The translations under genes and the position numbers were made by a program. From positions 124,001 to 188,000 of the forward strand of contig NZ_ANIJ01000025.1 in NCBI RefSeq assembly GCF_000347035.1: a DNA stretch of 64,000 nt, given 5' to 3'. Of this stretch, positions 34,177 through 44,454 are shown piece by piece; within the stretch, counting starts at the first letter, position 1, and each line of letters opens with the position of its first letter. The notes beneath the pieces are model-generated. The model was given only the letters and a program-made list of their open reading frames with translations, was not told the DNA's origin and did no database searches. Origin of the DNA: Leptospira sp. B5-022 (GTDB taxonomy: Bacteria; Spirochaetota; Leptospiria; Leptospirales; Leptospiraceae).

Positions 34177-36120
34177 TTATTTATCGTCTCCGCCTTGTCC
34201 CCTACTGAGATTATTGTTCAGATAGGATCCTACGGCCTTGTTCCTTCCCACACCCTGCTCCATATACAGGAATTTCTCCTTGAGTTTTTTTTCGTAACTC
34301 ATCAGGTGAGACTCGAAGTTTTTGATCTTCTTATTATTATCGGAGACCTGTTCTTCCAATAACTTGATCTTGCTTGTTACCAGTCCGCCCGCAAACTGCG
34401 TATAAGGTTTCAAATGTTCCACCAGGTTCACGCCAACTCCCGTGTCCATCCTGGCGTCGGAATTGGTGTCTTGGGCGAATAAATGGCGGACTGCATCCGG
34501 ATTCTCCGCAAGTTTTGCGGCTAATTTCGCTTCGTCTAGAGTTAGAAGACCTTCTTGGATATCGGCCCATTTACTTCCCACTTCTCCAGTCGAAATTCCA
34601 ACATCGGAAAGAGTCCTGATCTCCGAATTCGGATAAGCGGGAAAAGAAGAAGTGGTAACGGTTTTCATACCCGCAACCAAACGAATGACGGAATTTTCTC
34701 CGGCCAAAATGCCGGTTTTCGTTTTTCCTTCCCAGAAAGATCTGGTAATATCCGGATCTTCCAGTTTAGAATCGCTGATCCCGCCTTCCCTATTAACAGC
34801 GGTGGCATCCTTGGAGTATTTTAGAACATTATTATATGCTTCTATAAATTCCTTGATCATACGGATACCTTTTGCGGAATCCACTTTGATATCGACGCTC
34901 GCCGGACCACCTTCGCTCTTTTTATTCAAATTCAGAAGAACTCCGTCCAAAACATCGGTTAGACCCTCGTTTTTAGGTCGAGTGATCTCAATTCCGTCTA
35001 CCGTAAAAACCGCATCCTTTGCTTCTACGATGGTCTTTGCGGGTTTAGCACCGTTGAACTCCGCGGGAAGAACGAATCTGAAATTCGAGAATTCCTTCTC
35101 CTTTCCGGTTTGGTTGATTACGATTACCTTATGGATCTTTTTGCCGTCCATATTGGACTTAAAAGTAATACGAACCTTCCCTTCCTTATGATAAGCCTGT
35201 TCTAAGAATACTTTATCTTGTTCGTCCTGATCGTAGATCACACCTAAGGAAATCGTTTCCTCTTCCTCCAAAGGTTCGGAAAGAGTAGCCTCGATCCTTG
35301 CGCCCTTCTTTCCTTCTTTCGCATCTATATGGAATTGGAAAGCTTGTTTAGAGCTTAATTTGATCTTAGAAGGTTCTTTTTTCTCCGGGTCCGCAGGGAT
35401 AAAAGTAGGTTTTGCATTCGCAGTCATACCGTACTTATCCGGTTGGAATGGATTTGTTTGGCTCGCTTCCCATGGAAGATAAAAAGACTGAGGAGGATCC
35501 TGAGGAAGCATTCCTCCCACAAGAGAAGCCGCTTTAAGTACCCCGTTCGGATCGTCGAACTTCAATTGATTATCCTTACCGGATTGAGAAGCGGCTAACG
35601 TTAGAACCGTTTTATCCTGATCCACTTTTACAAGCGTAGGTTGTATGATCCCCGCAGCCGCGGTTCGAACGGTAAGATATAGATCTCGAATGGTCCCTCC
35701 TTGGAACTCAATCTCCTTCTCTATCTCTCCGGAAAGGATCTTAAATGTCCCGGCAGGGATCTTTCTCTCCGAATCGATAGGATCGCCCGAGATCTGATGA
35801 AATGTAGCAAGCTCTTTCACTTCTATCTTACGTTTACCGCTGCTTGCAGAACGTGCAGCATCACCGGTGATCACACCTTCCGGATCGGAAACGATAGACT
35901 TCGTCGCAAAGGGCGCCGTAAAAGAAATAATTTCTCTCGTTTTATTTTGGAGGTCAGTAGTAAGAGTTTTAAGATCGGACCACGCCTTAACCTGGGCCTG
36001 ATTGAAACCGTTTTGTTTTTCCAAACGGCGAATCGGCTTTGCTTCTAGCTCTACCAGTTTTTTTACGATTTGGTTCGTATCCTGGCCGGAACTCAATCCC
36101 GGAATAGAGAATGCGGGCAT
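34177..36120 (-). CDS. fliD: Flagellar hook-associated protein 2 (filament cap)
   Basis: FliD caps the growing flagellar filament. The N-terminal FliD_N pattern is clear: FSIPGLSSGQDTNQIVKKLVELEAKPIRRL, here split as FSIPGLSSGQDTNQ and IVKKLVELEAKPIRRL, followed by KAWSDLKTLTTDLQNKT. The C-terminal FliD_C block has FIEAYNNVLKYSKD, VGISTGEVG, LLTLDEAKL and the coiled-coil end with KNFESHLMSYEKKLKEKF. At 647 residues it is longer than enteric FliD, with an enlarged middle. A strong GGAGGGG ribosome site lies four bases before the ATG. No flagellin gene is near. In spirochaetes the filament is periplasmic. Confidence 0.92.
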   Translation of the reverse strand: MPAFSIPGLSSGQDTNQIVKKLVELEAKPIRRLEKQNGFNQAQVKAWSDLKTLTTDLQNKTREIISFTAPFATKSIVSDPEGVITGDAARSASSGKRKIEVKELATFHQISGDPIDSERKIPAGTFKILSGEIEKEIEFQGGTIRDLYLTVRTAAAGIIQPTLVKVDQDKTVLTLAASQSGKDNQLKFDDPNGVLKAASLVGGMLPQDPPQSFYLPWEASQTNPFQPDKYGMTANAKPTFIPADPEKKEPSKIKLSSKQAFQFHIDAKEGKKGARIEATLSEPLEEEETISLGVIYDQDEQDKVFLEQAYHKEGKVRITFKSNMDGKKIHKVIVINQTGKEKEFSNFRFVLPAEFNGAKPAKTIVEAKDAVFTVDGIEITRPKNEGLTDVLDGVLLNLNKKSEGGPASVDIKVDSAKGIRMIKEFIEAYNNVLKYSKDATAVNREGGISDSKLEDPDITRSFWEGKTKTGILAGENSVIRLVAGMKTVTTSSFPAYPNSEIRTLSDVGISTGEVGSKWADIQEGLLTLDEAKLAAKLAENPDAVRHLFAQDTNSDARMDTGVGVNLVEHLKPYTQFAGGLVTSKIKLLEEQVSDNNKKIKNFESHLMSYEKKLKEKFLYMEQGVGRNKAVGSYLNNNLSRGQGGDDK

Positions 36121-36227
36121 AGTCCCCTCCTTCTAATTCCATCGACCGATTTTCCAAAAGTATAAGCATTTCAAGATAAGAAAGACGGATTTTTTGGACT
36201 TCCGACGGAAATGACTCGAGACATAAG

Positions 36228-36302
36228 GGCCGCCTCCTCACTTCGTTCGGACCGGGCTCTCCGCTTCGGTCGCTTCGCGACGCCCGCATCGATCCCTGGC
36301 GG
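36228..36302 (-). repeat. Dispersed GC-rich intergenic repeat, copy 2 (inverted)
   Basis: The reverse complement reads CCGCCAGGGATCGATGCGGG and continues to GGAGGCGGCC. It is nearly identical to the unit at 16522-16592 except for a variable section of about 15 bases near the end, where the two copies hold different hairpins. It lies between the fliD 5' region and the end of the acyl-CoA dehydrogenase gene, so it could serve as a terminator or mRNA-end structure for the latter. Confidence 0.75.
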
Positions 36303-36311
36303 TTCTAAAAT

Positions 36312-38072
36312 CTAAACCGCTTGCCTTGAGGAAACCTTTACTTTCAACTTTGCTTTCAGACCTTCCATATACCCAAGACTGTCCAGATTATATTCCTCCA
36401 CATGAGAAAGTCTGTCAGCTCTCAGCTCTTCCGGAATACGAAGTGTAGAACGATAGAATAGTAAACCGGAAAGGAGTCTGGCGCTTGCCCAAACGATCTC
36501 ATCGGCAGTCTCTTCCCTTTCCTCCGAAGTAGCGAGTTCTTTATACATTGCGACCGCTTCTTGGAAACCGTCCCAAACATCTGAAAGAACCTTTGTCTCC
36601 TCGGTTGGGAAATGGGACCATTCGTTGTCTATATATTCCCTTAAAAAACCGTGACCGCTCATTCCGGTAACGATCCCACCTATACTAGCATTCACTTGTA
36701 TCTGAGAAGTCCCGTCATAAATCGTCGTGATCCTTGAGTCCCTGTAAATCCTGGAGACATCGTAATCGTCCGTGAAACCTGCTCCTCCATGAAGTTGCAC
36801 AGCATCGCCTGCAATCTTCACACAAGATTCGGAGCAATAAAACTTGGAAATAGGTGTGAGTATTCCGGCTAACTTTTCCCAGTATTTCAGGACCACGTCC
36901 GATTTAAGATCTCTTTCCGTGGCCCCTTTTTCTTTCAGATGATCTCCCCTGAAATAATACAGATCCATAGCTCTAGCGCCTTCCAACATTAAACAGCGCA
37001 TTGCCATTGTTTCTCTTTCCATTCTTCGGAGGATTTTACGGACTGCAGGGATCGTTCCGATCGGTTTTCCGAATTGTATCCGTTCGGAAGTGTATTTTTT
37101 GGTTTCGGCTAACGCTGCTTGCGCGATCCCGACTCCTTGCTGGGAAATTCCCATCCGGGCCCCGTTCAACATTCCCATTGTATGTTTAATGAGTCCATGG
37201 CCTTCTTCTCCGATCAAAATTCCCGGAGTATTTTCTAAAACGATCTCACAAGTAGGAGAACAATGCAGACCCATCTTCTTTTCTATTCCCGCAATTTGTA
37301 CGTCTTTGGATTGCACTAAGAAGAAGGAAAGCCCTCGAGCCCCGCTTCCCGGATTTCCGGTCCTCGCTAATAACAAAAGGATCGCAGGAATTTCTCCTGT
37401 TCCACATCCTTGGGTGATAAATCTTTTTGTTCCGTTTAATAGATAAATATTTCCTTCTTTATGAACGGCTTTAGTCCGAAGCCCCGGCAGATCTGAACCA
37501 TGGTCAGGCTCCGTAAGCCCCATAGCGCATGCAAATTCTCCCGCAGCCAAGCGAGGCAACCATTCGTCTTTTAATTCTTCACTTCCGTTCTTCTCGATGA
37601 TCTCGGCCAAATTCACACAACCGATGGAAATACAAACGGATGCATCCACCCTATATAAGATTTCACTAAAGAATGCTCGGACAGTCCACGGGACTCCGAG
37701 TCCGCCGTATTTTCTGGAAAAGCCGGTGGGTTGTAAGCCCGCATCCCTTGCTTTTCGAACGATCTCCAATAGTTTTTCGGGGAATACCACTTTTCCATTC
37801 TCGAATTTAACGCCGACTTTGTCCAATTCGGCAACATAAGGAGCGATCTCTTTCCCCGCAAATTCCCCAACGGAATCCAATAGTGTTTTATAATATTCTA
37901 ATGCTTCTTCATAAGAAGAAGGTGCAGCGGCAAATCTTTCGTCCCCGGCTTTGAATTTAGCGGCATCTACAAATCCGCCCTCATAGGAATCCACGATTTC
38001 TTTCCAATTGATGATATGATCGAAATGTAACCTTAAGTCGGATACATCGTTAAAGTAGTTATTTTGTAGCAT
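36312..38072 (-). CDS. Acyl-CoA dehydrogenase
   Basis: A flavoenzyme that dehydrogenates acyl-CoA thioesters. The ATG at 38070-38072 gives 586 residues; the upstream extension to 38129 has only a TTG start. The N-terminal helical domain is followed by LTEPDHGSDLPGLRT (near 195-210), TKRFITQGCGTG and GMLNGARMGISQQGVGIAQAAL (near 310-332; given as GMLNGARMGISQ and GVGIAQAAL). The C-terminal part holds GGAGFTDDYDVSRIYRD and IYDGTSQIQ, both family hallmarks. The length is that of the large ACADs with an extra C-terminal tail (AidB/FadE-like). The substrate is unknown; Leptospira live on long-chain fatty acids, which fits. Confidence 0.92.
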   Translation of the reverse strand: MLQNNYFNDVSDLRLHFDHIINWKEIVDSYEGGFVDAAKFKAGDERFAAAPSSYEEALEYYKTLLDSVGEFAGKEIAPYVAELDKVGVKFENGKVVFPEKLLEIVRKARDAGLQPTGFSRKYGGLGVPWTVRAFFSEILYRVDASVCISIGCVNLAEIIEKNGSEELKDEWLPRLAAGEFACAMGLTEPDHGSDLPGLRTKAVHKEGNIYLLNGTKRFITQGCGTGEIPAILLLLARTGNPGSGARGLSFFLVQSKDVQIAGIEKKMGLHCSPTCEIVLENTPGILIGEEGHGLIKHTMGMLNGARMGISQQGVGIAQAALAETKKYTSERIQFGKPIGTIPAVRKILRRMERETMAMRCLMLEGARAMDLYYFRGDHLKEKGATERDLKSDVVLKYWEKLAGILTPISKFYCSESCVKIAGDAVQLHGGAGFTDDYDVSRIYRDSRITTIYDGTSQIQVNASIGGIVTGMSGHGFLREYIDNEWSHFPTEETKVLSDVWDGFQEAVAMYKELATSEEREETADEIVWASARLLSGLLFYRSTLRIPEELRADRLSHVEEYNLDSLGYMEGLKAKLKVKVSSRQAV

Positions 38073-38234
38073 GGTAAGAAGATTCCTTTTGGAGATAATA
38101 AAGTATCTTCTTAGAAAAGGAAAGGTCAATTCGTTTTCAGGAAGGAGGCATCCGAACGAACCGGTGTTAGTTTGATGGGCAAAATATCGAAACGGTTGAA
38201 ACTGTCTCCAAGGATGATTTTCGTAACGTTCGCT

Positions 38235-38642
38235 CTAATTCAAATTACAACAAACTCGAACTGCTTCCATTAGTTTGTTCACGTCCCAAGGTTTTGGGAT
38301 CACGGTATAAGTCCCCGCTTCCTTTTTAACCCGATCCACGGCGGCAGCATCCACATGTCCCGTGATCAGTATGGATCGGATATTCGGATACTTTTGATGA
38401 ACTAAAATTAAGAACTCATCTCCCTTAATCCCCGGCATCAACCAATCGGAAAGGATCAAGATCACATTCACACCTGCCTTTACCAGATCATCTATGACTT
38501 CCATAGCCTCTTCTGCATTTAATGCAGTCTCGTATTGGAATAAATTTCCGAGCTGCTTCTTTAATTCCTTTTGTAAGGTAATTAAGATGATCGCCTCGTC
38601 ATCCACACATAGGATCGCATTCTGTGATGTTTCAGTTTCCAA
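38235..38642 (-). CDS. Single-domain response regulator (receiver)
   Basis: The 135-residue protein is a receiver domain alone: acidic pair CVDDEA (13-16), phosphorylation Asp66 in LSDWLMPG, and the conserved Lys in IPKPWDV near 114. There is no output domain, so it may act by protein contact or phosphotransfer. It overlaps the end of the large histidine kinase gene by 11 bases and probably receives phosphate from it. A four-base insertion-like IIL region near 55-65 does not disturb the core. Confidence 0.88.
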   Translation of the reverse strand: METETSQNAILCVDDEAIILITLQKELKKQLGNLFQYETALNAEEAMEVIDDLVKAGVNVILILSDWLMPGIKGDEFLILVHQKYPNIRSILITGHVDAAAVDRVKKEAGTYTVIPKPWDVNKLMEAVRVCCNLN

Positions 38643-41600
38643 TAGATTCCTCTTTTTTACGGTTTGCCGATTTCAGCCAAACTTCGAACTTGGTACGTCC
38701 AGGTTCGCTTTCAAATTCTATTTTCCCGCCCATCTTCTCTATGATCTTTTTGCAGATATCCAAACCTAAGCCGATACCTTCTCCAGGATTTTTAGTAGTG
38801 AAGAATGGATCGAAAATTTTGTCCTGGATCTCTTTAGCAATTCCAGAGCCGGAATCGATGAAGGAGACTATAATCCAGGATTCTCTTTTCTCTATCGAAA
38901 TTTCGATTTTACCCTTATAGTTCATGGCCTGCAATCCATTATTTAATAGATTGATCCATACTTGGTTCAACTTATCCGGATCTCCCAAACAAAGCTCGTT
39001 CGTCCGATAATGTTTAATTACTTCGACCCCGTATTTGATCTTATTATGATATAGTGCGATGATCGTTTCCAGCTCCACTTCTACGTCAACCGGGACAAGT
39101 TCCTCTTCTCCGTTATGTGTTCCTGGGTTTAAATAATTTTTGAGAGCATCGACCACATAAGACGCCTTTCCGGTAGCGATTGAGATCACATTACTGAATC
39201 GCACAACGGATGCTATAGAAGAAACCGCCTCCAATAACTTCAGGGAATTTTCAGTCTTCAGAAGTTCAGGAAGTTTTTCCCCTAGTCTGTGAAGCCCCAA
39301 TTCTAGGACCATATTTACCGCATTCTCCGGATCCGGAACCGAAGCTTCTTTGAATTCCCGAACAAGTTCCCTTCTCAAAGACCGATTCGGCAGTATCTCG
39401 GCCTGGGAAATTTCCTTTAAACTTTCATCTAATAGAAATTTGAAATGTTCCACCTCTACTTTATTTAAACTAAGAAGAAGGTCAGGGATTTCTTTGATCT
39501 CTTCGTACAAAATATCCAAAATGGCACGATTGGACGAAACAATAGCGCCCAAAGGAGTGTTTAACTCATGGGTCATTCCCGCAGCAAGTTGACCTAGAGC
39601 TGCCAACTTTTCCGAAAGAAGAAGTTGGCTTTGTGTTTCTTTCAGTTCTTCGGAGATCTTTTTCTGGTATTCCAAAGATTCTTTGAGATTTTCGTTCGTT
39701 CTTTTTAATTCTTCCGTTCTTTGATCGATCTTACGTTCCAAGTTTGCGTTCAGATCCAGGATAGTCTCTTCCGCTTCTTTACTCTTCGTTATATCATTGG
39801 AGATCCCGAAGATTTGGATCGGGACTCCTTCCGTATCTCTCATGTAGATCAACTCTCTGGATACAAACCAACGCCATTTTCCATCCTTATGCCGCATCCT
39901 ATATTGGTGTTCTATTACATCCTTGTCCAAGGCATTCAGATATTTCGGAATGGTCTCGGCCCAATGTATCTCAAATTCATCCGGATGCATCAGCGTCTTA
40001 AGAACGAAATTTCCCATTCCTTGGATTTCTTCCACGGAATAACCCAATAATCTCTCCACACCGATATTGCAGTATACGTTCCTCTTCTCCCTAATATCAT
40101 AAATATATAATATATCAGGAGAGATATCCAATATCGATTCGACAAATCTATTCCTCTCCAAAAACTTCTCTTCGAAATTTTTCCGTTCGGTAATATCTAC
40201 CATCACTCCACGAAGCCATTTCGGCTTATCCGCTTCGGTGATTACCTTCACCATATCTCTGAGCCAAATGATAGTTCCGTCCTTTTTCAAGAACCTATAT
40301 TCGAATTCGTGAGCTTCCAATCTTCCTGTAGAAGCCACACAAAAATTCACCGCTTCCTCTCTATCGTCCGAATAGATATGATCCGCCCAAAAACCGGGAG
40401 TTTTCCATTCTTCTACGGCATACCCGAGTAGATCCACGGCCTGTTTACTCACGAATGTAAAATTAAATGTGGCTGCATCCGCTTCCCAGACAACTCCCGG
40501 GGTCGTATCCACAAGATCTTTGTATTGCTGCTCACTGGACTTTGTTCTCAGGAAGGCCTCTTGCAGCTGCTCCGCCATATGATTAAAAGAAAATGCAAGG
40601 ATCCCGATTTCTTCCAGTTTACTGCTAGGAGCTCTTTGGGAGAAGTCCCCTTCTGCCATTGCACGAGTAGCCCGAGAAATCTTTCGTATCGGCGATGTAA
40701 CAATCCCGGCAAGTAATGCGGCGATCAAAAGAGAAAGAGTCAAAGCTACTGCGAATACTTTTGCCGATTCGCTATTTCCGATCTGCACACCTTCCAAATA
40801 ATAAGAAGCAGGCATTGCCGTGATCACGATCCAATCGTACTGTCCTGCATTGTCCCGATAAGGAGTTACTTGAGTAAGCCAAGTCTCCCTGGATACGGGT
40901 TTTGCGTTTACTATATCGAATCTAAATTGGAATGCTACTTTGATCGAATACAGATCTCTGTAATCCTTCAATACGGAAAGAATTGAATTTCGTATTACGG
41001 GATCCCCACTCTCCGAAGCGGACCCCAAGTTACTAAAACGCAGATCGGAAGAAGCTACGACCCTTGTCTCTCTATCCAAAATAAAAGCTCTTCCGTGTCT
41101 GGCTATATTCGTATTTTTTAATAAAAGAGAGATCTCCTCCGTTTTTTTATCGATAGAATGAGACAAATAATCATCCAGCCGGAGATTGATATTTTCCGAG
41201 ATCTCTTGGTGCAATCTGGAAGCGAGTTTTCCGGAAGCCGCTTCGGAACTTCTCAAAGTCAGATAAGCGGTCGCGGCTACCATTATCAGGACCAAAAGAA
41301 TGAACGGGGTGACCAAGAACATCCGAATAGGAAGTCCTTGCGGTAATGGAGCCCCATCTTTTCCTATTTTTTCCTCCTGCCAATACCATTCTTTATAGCT
41401 TAAGATCAGCTCTCTAGTATGACCGGGGATTTCGGCCCAAAATAATCCGTACTTTTTAGCAAGCGGTAATGCGACCAACGTAGCAAAAGGAGCGACCACC
41501 CAGGTAACTCCTGTCGTAAAAAAAAGAGCGGGAGTAATATTTCGGTAGGAGATCTCCCGAGTAAATTGTTCCGAACAGATATAACCCCAAAGCGGGGGTT

Positions 41601-42141
41601 CGATACTCATGAAGATAATTACGAAAATCGAATATAATCCCCATGTTTTCAATTTTTTAAAATCAGGGTCCCTGCCGATCAACTGATATGCGACCCAGAA
41701 ACAAGACGGATTGATAAAATAACCTAAAAGCCAGTCGAATAAAAAATCGGGCGGAACACCTTCTATCAGATCCGAAAGTCCGTATGCAAAAGGTACCGCA
41801 AGAAGTGCAGGATAACCGAACAAAAGGATACAAAGAAAGACCGTTAGATCCTTTAAGGATTCGAAGGTCTGAGCTCCGGGTACTAAAACGATAAAAGAGC
41901 CGATATAACCGGTTATAAATATAAAAACAAAAGTGAACGGAATACTTAAAAAAGCCTGAGTGTCCCAGCTTTGTTTTTGGCGACCGAAACCGAATTTACC
42001 TGCCGGATTAAAAGTAAAACCTCCGTAGGCGCAAATCGTCAGAAAGATCCCGACTATATAGCCGAATCTTCCCCAAATATCCAAGAAGGGCAAAGGAAGA
42101 GAGGCAAATAATTCTTCAAACCAGTAAACGATCGAATTCAC
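38632..42141 (-). CDS. Large multi-domain membrane histidine kinase
   Basis: The protein has 1169 residues, with a GTG start at 42141 preceded by AGGAAA. An N-terminal block of about seven or eight membrane helices (20-260) is followed by another helix and a periplasmic dCache-like domain (about 290-460), then a helix and HAMP (484-530). Two PAS domains follow (about 545-655 and 665-790), then a coiled coil and a HisKA of NtrB type with [11 protein letters not shown] (His near 856). The HATPase comes last ([19 protein letters not shown]). It couples membrane and cytoplasmic sensing; the ligand is unknown. The receiver gene overlaps its end. Confidence 0.88.
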   Translation of the reverse strand: MNSIVYWFEELFASLPLPFLDIWGRFGYIVGIFLTICAYGGFTFNPAGKFGFGRQKQSWDTQAFLSIPFTFVFIFITGYIGSFIVLVPGAQTFESLKDLTVFLCILLFGYPALLAVPFAYGLSDLIEGVPPDFLFDWLLGYFINPSCFWVAYQLIGRDPDFKKLKTWGLYSIFVIIFMSIEPPLWGYICSEQFTREISYRNITPALFFTTGVTWVVAPFATLVALPLAKKYGLFWAEIPGHTRELILSYKEWYWQEEKIGKDGAPLPQGLPIRMFLVTPFILLVLIMVAATAYLTLRSSEAASGKLASRLHQEISENINLRLDDYLSHSIDKKTEEISLLLKNTNIARHGRAFILDRETRVVASSDLRFSNLGSASESGDPVIRNSILSVLKDYRDLYSIKVAFQFRFDIVNAKPVSRETWLTQVTPYRDNAGQYDWIVITAMPASYYLEGVQIGNSESAKVFAVALTLSLLIAALLAGIVTSPIRKISRATRAMAEGDFSQRAPSSKLEEIGILAFSFNHMAEQLQEAFLRTKSSEQQYKDLVDTTPGVVWEADAATFNFTFVSKQAVDLLGYAVEEWKTPGFWADHIYSDDREEAVNFCVASTGRLEAHEFEYRFLKKDGTIIWLRDMVKVITEADKPKWLRGVMVDITERKNFEEKFLERNRFVESILDISPDILYIYDIREKRNVYCNIGVERLLGYSVEEIQGMGNFVLKTLMHPDEFEIHWAETIPKYLNALDKDVIEHQYRMRHKDGKWRWFVSRELIYMRDTEGVPIQIFGISNDITKSKEAEETILDLNANLERKIDQRTEELKRTNENLKESLEYQKKISEELKETQSQLLLSEKLAALGQLAAGMTHELNTPLGAIVSSNRAILDILYEEIKEIPDLLLSLNKVEVEHFKFLLDESLKEISQAEILPNRSLRRELVREFKEASVPDPENAVNMVLELGLHRLGEKLPELLKTENSLKLLEAVSSIASVVRFSNVISIATGKASYVVDALKNYLNPGTHNGEEELVPVDVEVELETIIALYHNKIKYGVEVIKHYRTNELCLGDPDKLNQVWINLLNNGLQAMNYKGKIEISIEKRESWIIVSFIDSGSGIAKEIQDKIFDPFFTTKNPGEGIGLGLDICKKIIEKMGGKIEFESEPGRTKFEVWLKSANRKKEESIGN

Positions 42142-42285
42142 GGAAAGTTTTTCCTGTTACAACCCACTTCCGGATCGGGGGATTTTGGAGTGCCGGAGAA
42201 TTTCATATCTTATCGAAAGAAAGTCAATCCGGTTTAAAAAAAATTGAGTAATTTACAAGCTCTTAAGGGACAAAATTTAGTTCGC

Positions 42286-43083
42286 TCAAGAATGTGAATG
42301 ATTATGAAGATGATTCTCGCAATATTCCTTATCTTCACAATCCACACAATAACGGAATTCAAATTGAGGGTCCGTAGCCTCGGTCGCTCCGCAAACATAA
42401 CATTTATGTATCGTGAATACTTCCGATTGTTTGGCTTTCCAAGTAGAAGTTTTGTGCTCCCGGATTTTGGCGCCTAAGATATCCTTACCGAAAAATATAA
42501 GCAAACTGGAAAATCCAAAAAACAATCCTGCCCAAGGTAAGCTCGAGTTGAACATTCTCACCTCATCCCCTCTTTCCCAGAAAAGGTAGACAAATAAAAC
42601 GATCCCTATCCATTTCATTCGGATCGGAATAATAAAAAATTCGAGATTGGGCATACGGATTGCGAGAGCCAACAAAAGACAATCGTATATCATCTTAGTT
42701 TCCACAAACAACGGATAATATAAGGAAAGGACCCCGCCTATCGTGATCAGGAACATTAAAGAAAACAAAAATAGATTAAATCTAAGAGAACCCATATCCT
42801 CTTCTAATATTTTACCCACGGAAAAAACAAGGTACGTGTAGAAGATCAAAAAGATCCAAGGCATATAAGTTCCGGCTTGGATCTCAGCCGGAGAAAGTAG
42901 ATGAAAAACAAACAATCCTGCGTTCCACCATCTACCTCCGTCGAGCATATCAGGAGTCAAAACTCCGATCTTTGGATCGATCAATAGGGAGAATAAACTC
43001 ACAAAGAAAGTAATAGCGGCAAAATATCCGGCCGAGTTTTGGAATGAAATGATCTCTATAAATTGGTTTCTTAATCTTCTCAA
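42286..43083 (-). CDS. Rhomboid-like membrane protein with C-terminal zinc ribbon
   Basis: Six or so membrane helices (20-210) are arranged much like a rhomboid protein, with a LEEDMGSLRFNLFLFSL segment resembling the loop and helix after TM2. The catalytic Ser (GxSG) and His are not visible, so it would be an inactive rhomboid relative; this is inference. The last 45 residues form a Cys/His-rich tail, CYVCG, CVDCEDKEYCENHLHNH, which looks like a zinc ribbon. Start is TTG at 43081-43083 with AAGGAA before it. A single gene, function unknown. The fusion of membrane core and zinc tail is unusual. Confidence 0.6.
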   Translation of the reverse strand: MRRLRNQFIEIISFQNSAGYFAAITFFVSLFSLLIDPKIGVLTPDMLDGGRWWNAGLFVFHLLSPAEIQAGTYMPWIFLIFYTYLVFSVGKILEEDMGSLRFNLFLFSLMFLITIGGVLSLYYPLFVETKMIYDCLLLALAIRMPNLEFFIIPIRMKWIGIVLFVYLFWERGDEVRMFNSSLPWAGLFFGFSSLLIFFGKDILGAKIREHKTSTWKAKQSEVFTIHKCYVCGATEATDPQFEFRYCVDCEDKEYCENHLHNHSHS

Positions 43084-43124
43084 TGGAATTCCTTAAAATA
43101 GGAGAATATTCAAAAAGTATAAAA

Positions 43125-43445
43125 TTATTTGACGTTGATAAATTCTAAAAATCCGCCGAACACGTATCCGTCTTTTTTCTTCCACTTTACTTTGACCCAA
43201 CGACCTTGTTTACCGTCTTGGATCTCAATCTCGCCGGTCTCTCCGAAAGTTTCGACAACATCTCCGTCCGGGACCAGATCTATTTTTTTAGCTTCTATAT
43301 TCGGAGCAATCCTCAAACGAAGACCTCCACCCGCATGGACCTTCATGATCTTTTCGATCTTACGAGGTTCTACCTTTTCTACGGAGGCGCAGTTCAAAAT
43401 CAAAAGAGAAATGAAAGTAGCAAAGAATACAAGGATCTGTTTCAT
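43125..43445 (-). CDS. SH3-domain lipoprotein
   Basis: The ATG at 43443-43445 gives 106 residues with a signal peptide ending in LLILNCAS, a good spirochaetal lipobox. The mature protein is a bacterial SH3 (SH3b) domain: GGGLRLRIAPNIEAKKIDLVPDGDVVETFG, here split as GGGLRLRIAPNIEAKK and IDLVPDGDVVETFG, then GRWVKVKWKKKDGYVFGGFL. SH3b domains bind peptidoglycan or proteins at the cell surface. The open frame runs 240 bases further back into the DinB gene, but that part is a shadow. The gene follows the DinB gene by 17 bases. Confidence 0.8.
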   Translation of the reverse strand: MKQILVFFATFISLLILNCASVEKVEPRKIEKIMKVHAGGGLRLRIAPNIEAKKIDLVPDGDVVETFGETGEIEIQDGKQGRWVKVKWKKKDGYVFGGFLEFINVK

Positions 43446-43462
43446 TCGTTTTCCTGAATATA

Positions 43463-43972
43463 TTATCTTGATTTCGGATAAAAAGGATTCCAAGGAATAT
43501 CCGTGACTCCGTATTCCAATCCGCTTTGTAATAATGCTGTGGAGATCTGGCTGCGATGATGAGTCTGATGATTGAAAAAATGAGTGATCAGAAGCCAAAT
43601 CGGTAAAGTGATCTCCTTTTTGTACATGTAGCTGTAAAACTTCAGATCTTGTGTAAGCCACTCTGAGGTAATGGTTTTTACCCACTCCGAAATCGTCGAA
43701 TCTAATTCGGTCCTGAGCTTTTTGAGTTCCGCCAAACCTGAAAATTGCATCTCCTGGAAATCCAGTTTTTGGATCGGTCTAGAATGGAACCTATCCAACC
43801 AAGAGAGATCCATCATGACGATATGATTCCAAGTTTTCGCCATAGAGCCGAAGAATAGTTTTTTATCTTCGTTCAACTCGCCCGGCTTTAGTTTTTCAGA
43901 AACGGTTAATAGGGATTCGTTTTGCCAACGATTGTATTCTGCCAAAGCGACACAGTATTCTGGATCTATCAT
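43463..43972 (-). CDS. DinB-family protein
   Basis: A 169-residue four-helix-bundle protein of the DinB/YfiT family. The metal-site His are in KTWNHIVMMDLSWLDR (near 46-61) and HFFNHQTHHRSQI (near 130-143), with the typical spacing for a triad. Family members act as thiol-dependent transferases or are damage-induced with unknown activity. It appears co-transcribed with the SH3 lipoprotein gene. No LexA-like site was recognised upstream, though I could not search systematically. Confidence 0.82.
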   Translation of the reverse strand: MIDPEYCVALAEYNRWQNESLLTVSEKLKPGELNEDKKLFFGSMAKTWNHIVMMDLSWLDRFHSRPIQKLDFQEMQFSGLAELKKLRTELDSTISEWVKTITSEWLTQDLKFYSYMYKKEITLPIWLLITHFFNHQTHHRSQISTALLQSGLEYGVTDIPWNPFYPKSR

Positions 43973-44088
43973 GATGAAATTTTGAGCAGTGATCTAATTA
44001 GGTCAATACATATAAAAATTTGAAACCATCCAGCATTACTTAGAAGGAAAAAGGAAACCCTTATGACCGGATCCGGGTCCAACTTTCA

Positions 44089-44409
44089 ATGTTTGCTCGG
44101 GCATTCATAGGATTAGTCGCATTCTGTTTTGTATTCGCAATTTCTGTTAACGAAACAGCGATTTCTTTTTCAGGAGCAAAACATCCTAAACAAAGTTTAC
44201 AGTTAGAACTTTCTCATTCCGTTCTTTCCGCCTTAGTCACTTTAGAAAAAGAATCCGAAAGAATAGAGACGAACACTGTCTCTACATATTGGAAAAGTTT
44301 AGGTCTATTCTCTTTTTCGGAATCCGTAATTTTTTCCTTGGATTCCGAGGCGCCCTTACATATTTCCGCTTATGATTCCAATCTATACACGATCCGACTT
44401 ATCATATAG
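44089..44409 (+). CDS. Small exported protein, function unknown
   Basis: The 106-residue protein begins with a signal-like helix (RAFIGLVAFCFVFAISV) and has a polar mature part rich in Ser and Glu. No motif is recognised. It is followed 45 bases later by another small exported protein gene on the same strand, so the two may be co-transcribed. Coding is judged from the signal peptide and from frame length in a region with no competing gene. Confidence 0.5.
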   Translation: MFARAFIGLVAFCFVFAISVNETAISFSGAKHPKQSLQLELSHSVLSALVTLEKESERIETNTVSTYWKSLGLFSFSESVIFSLDSEAPLHISAYDSNLYTIRLII

Positions 44410-44454
44410 GAAATTCTCCCAATATATTTATTTTTTATAATATAGGAGAATTTT

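Noticed and set aside
34652..35191. Plus-strand frame of 179 codons opposite fliD
   Set aside because: Antisense to a strongly supported gene; Ser/Phe-rich shadow composition.
43446..43685. N-terminal extension of the SH3 lipoprotein frame
   Set aside because: It overlaps the DinB gene in another frame and would bury the signal peptide and lipobox that begin at 43445.
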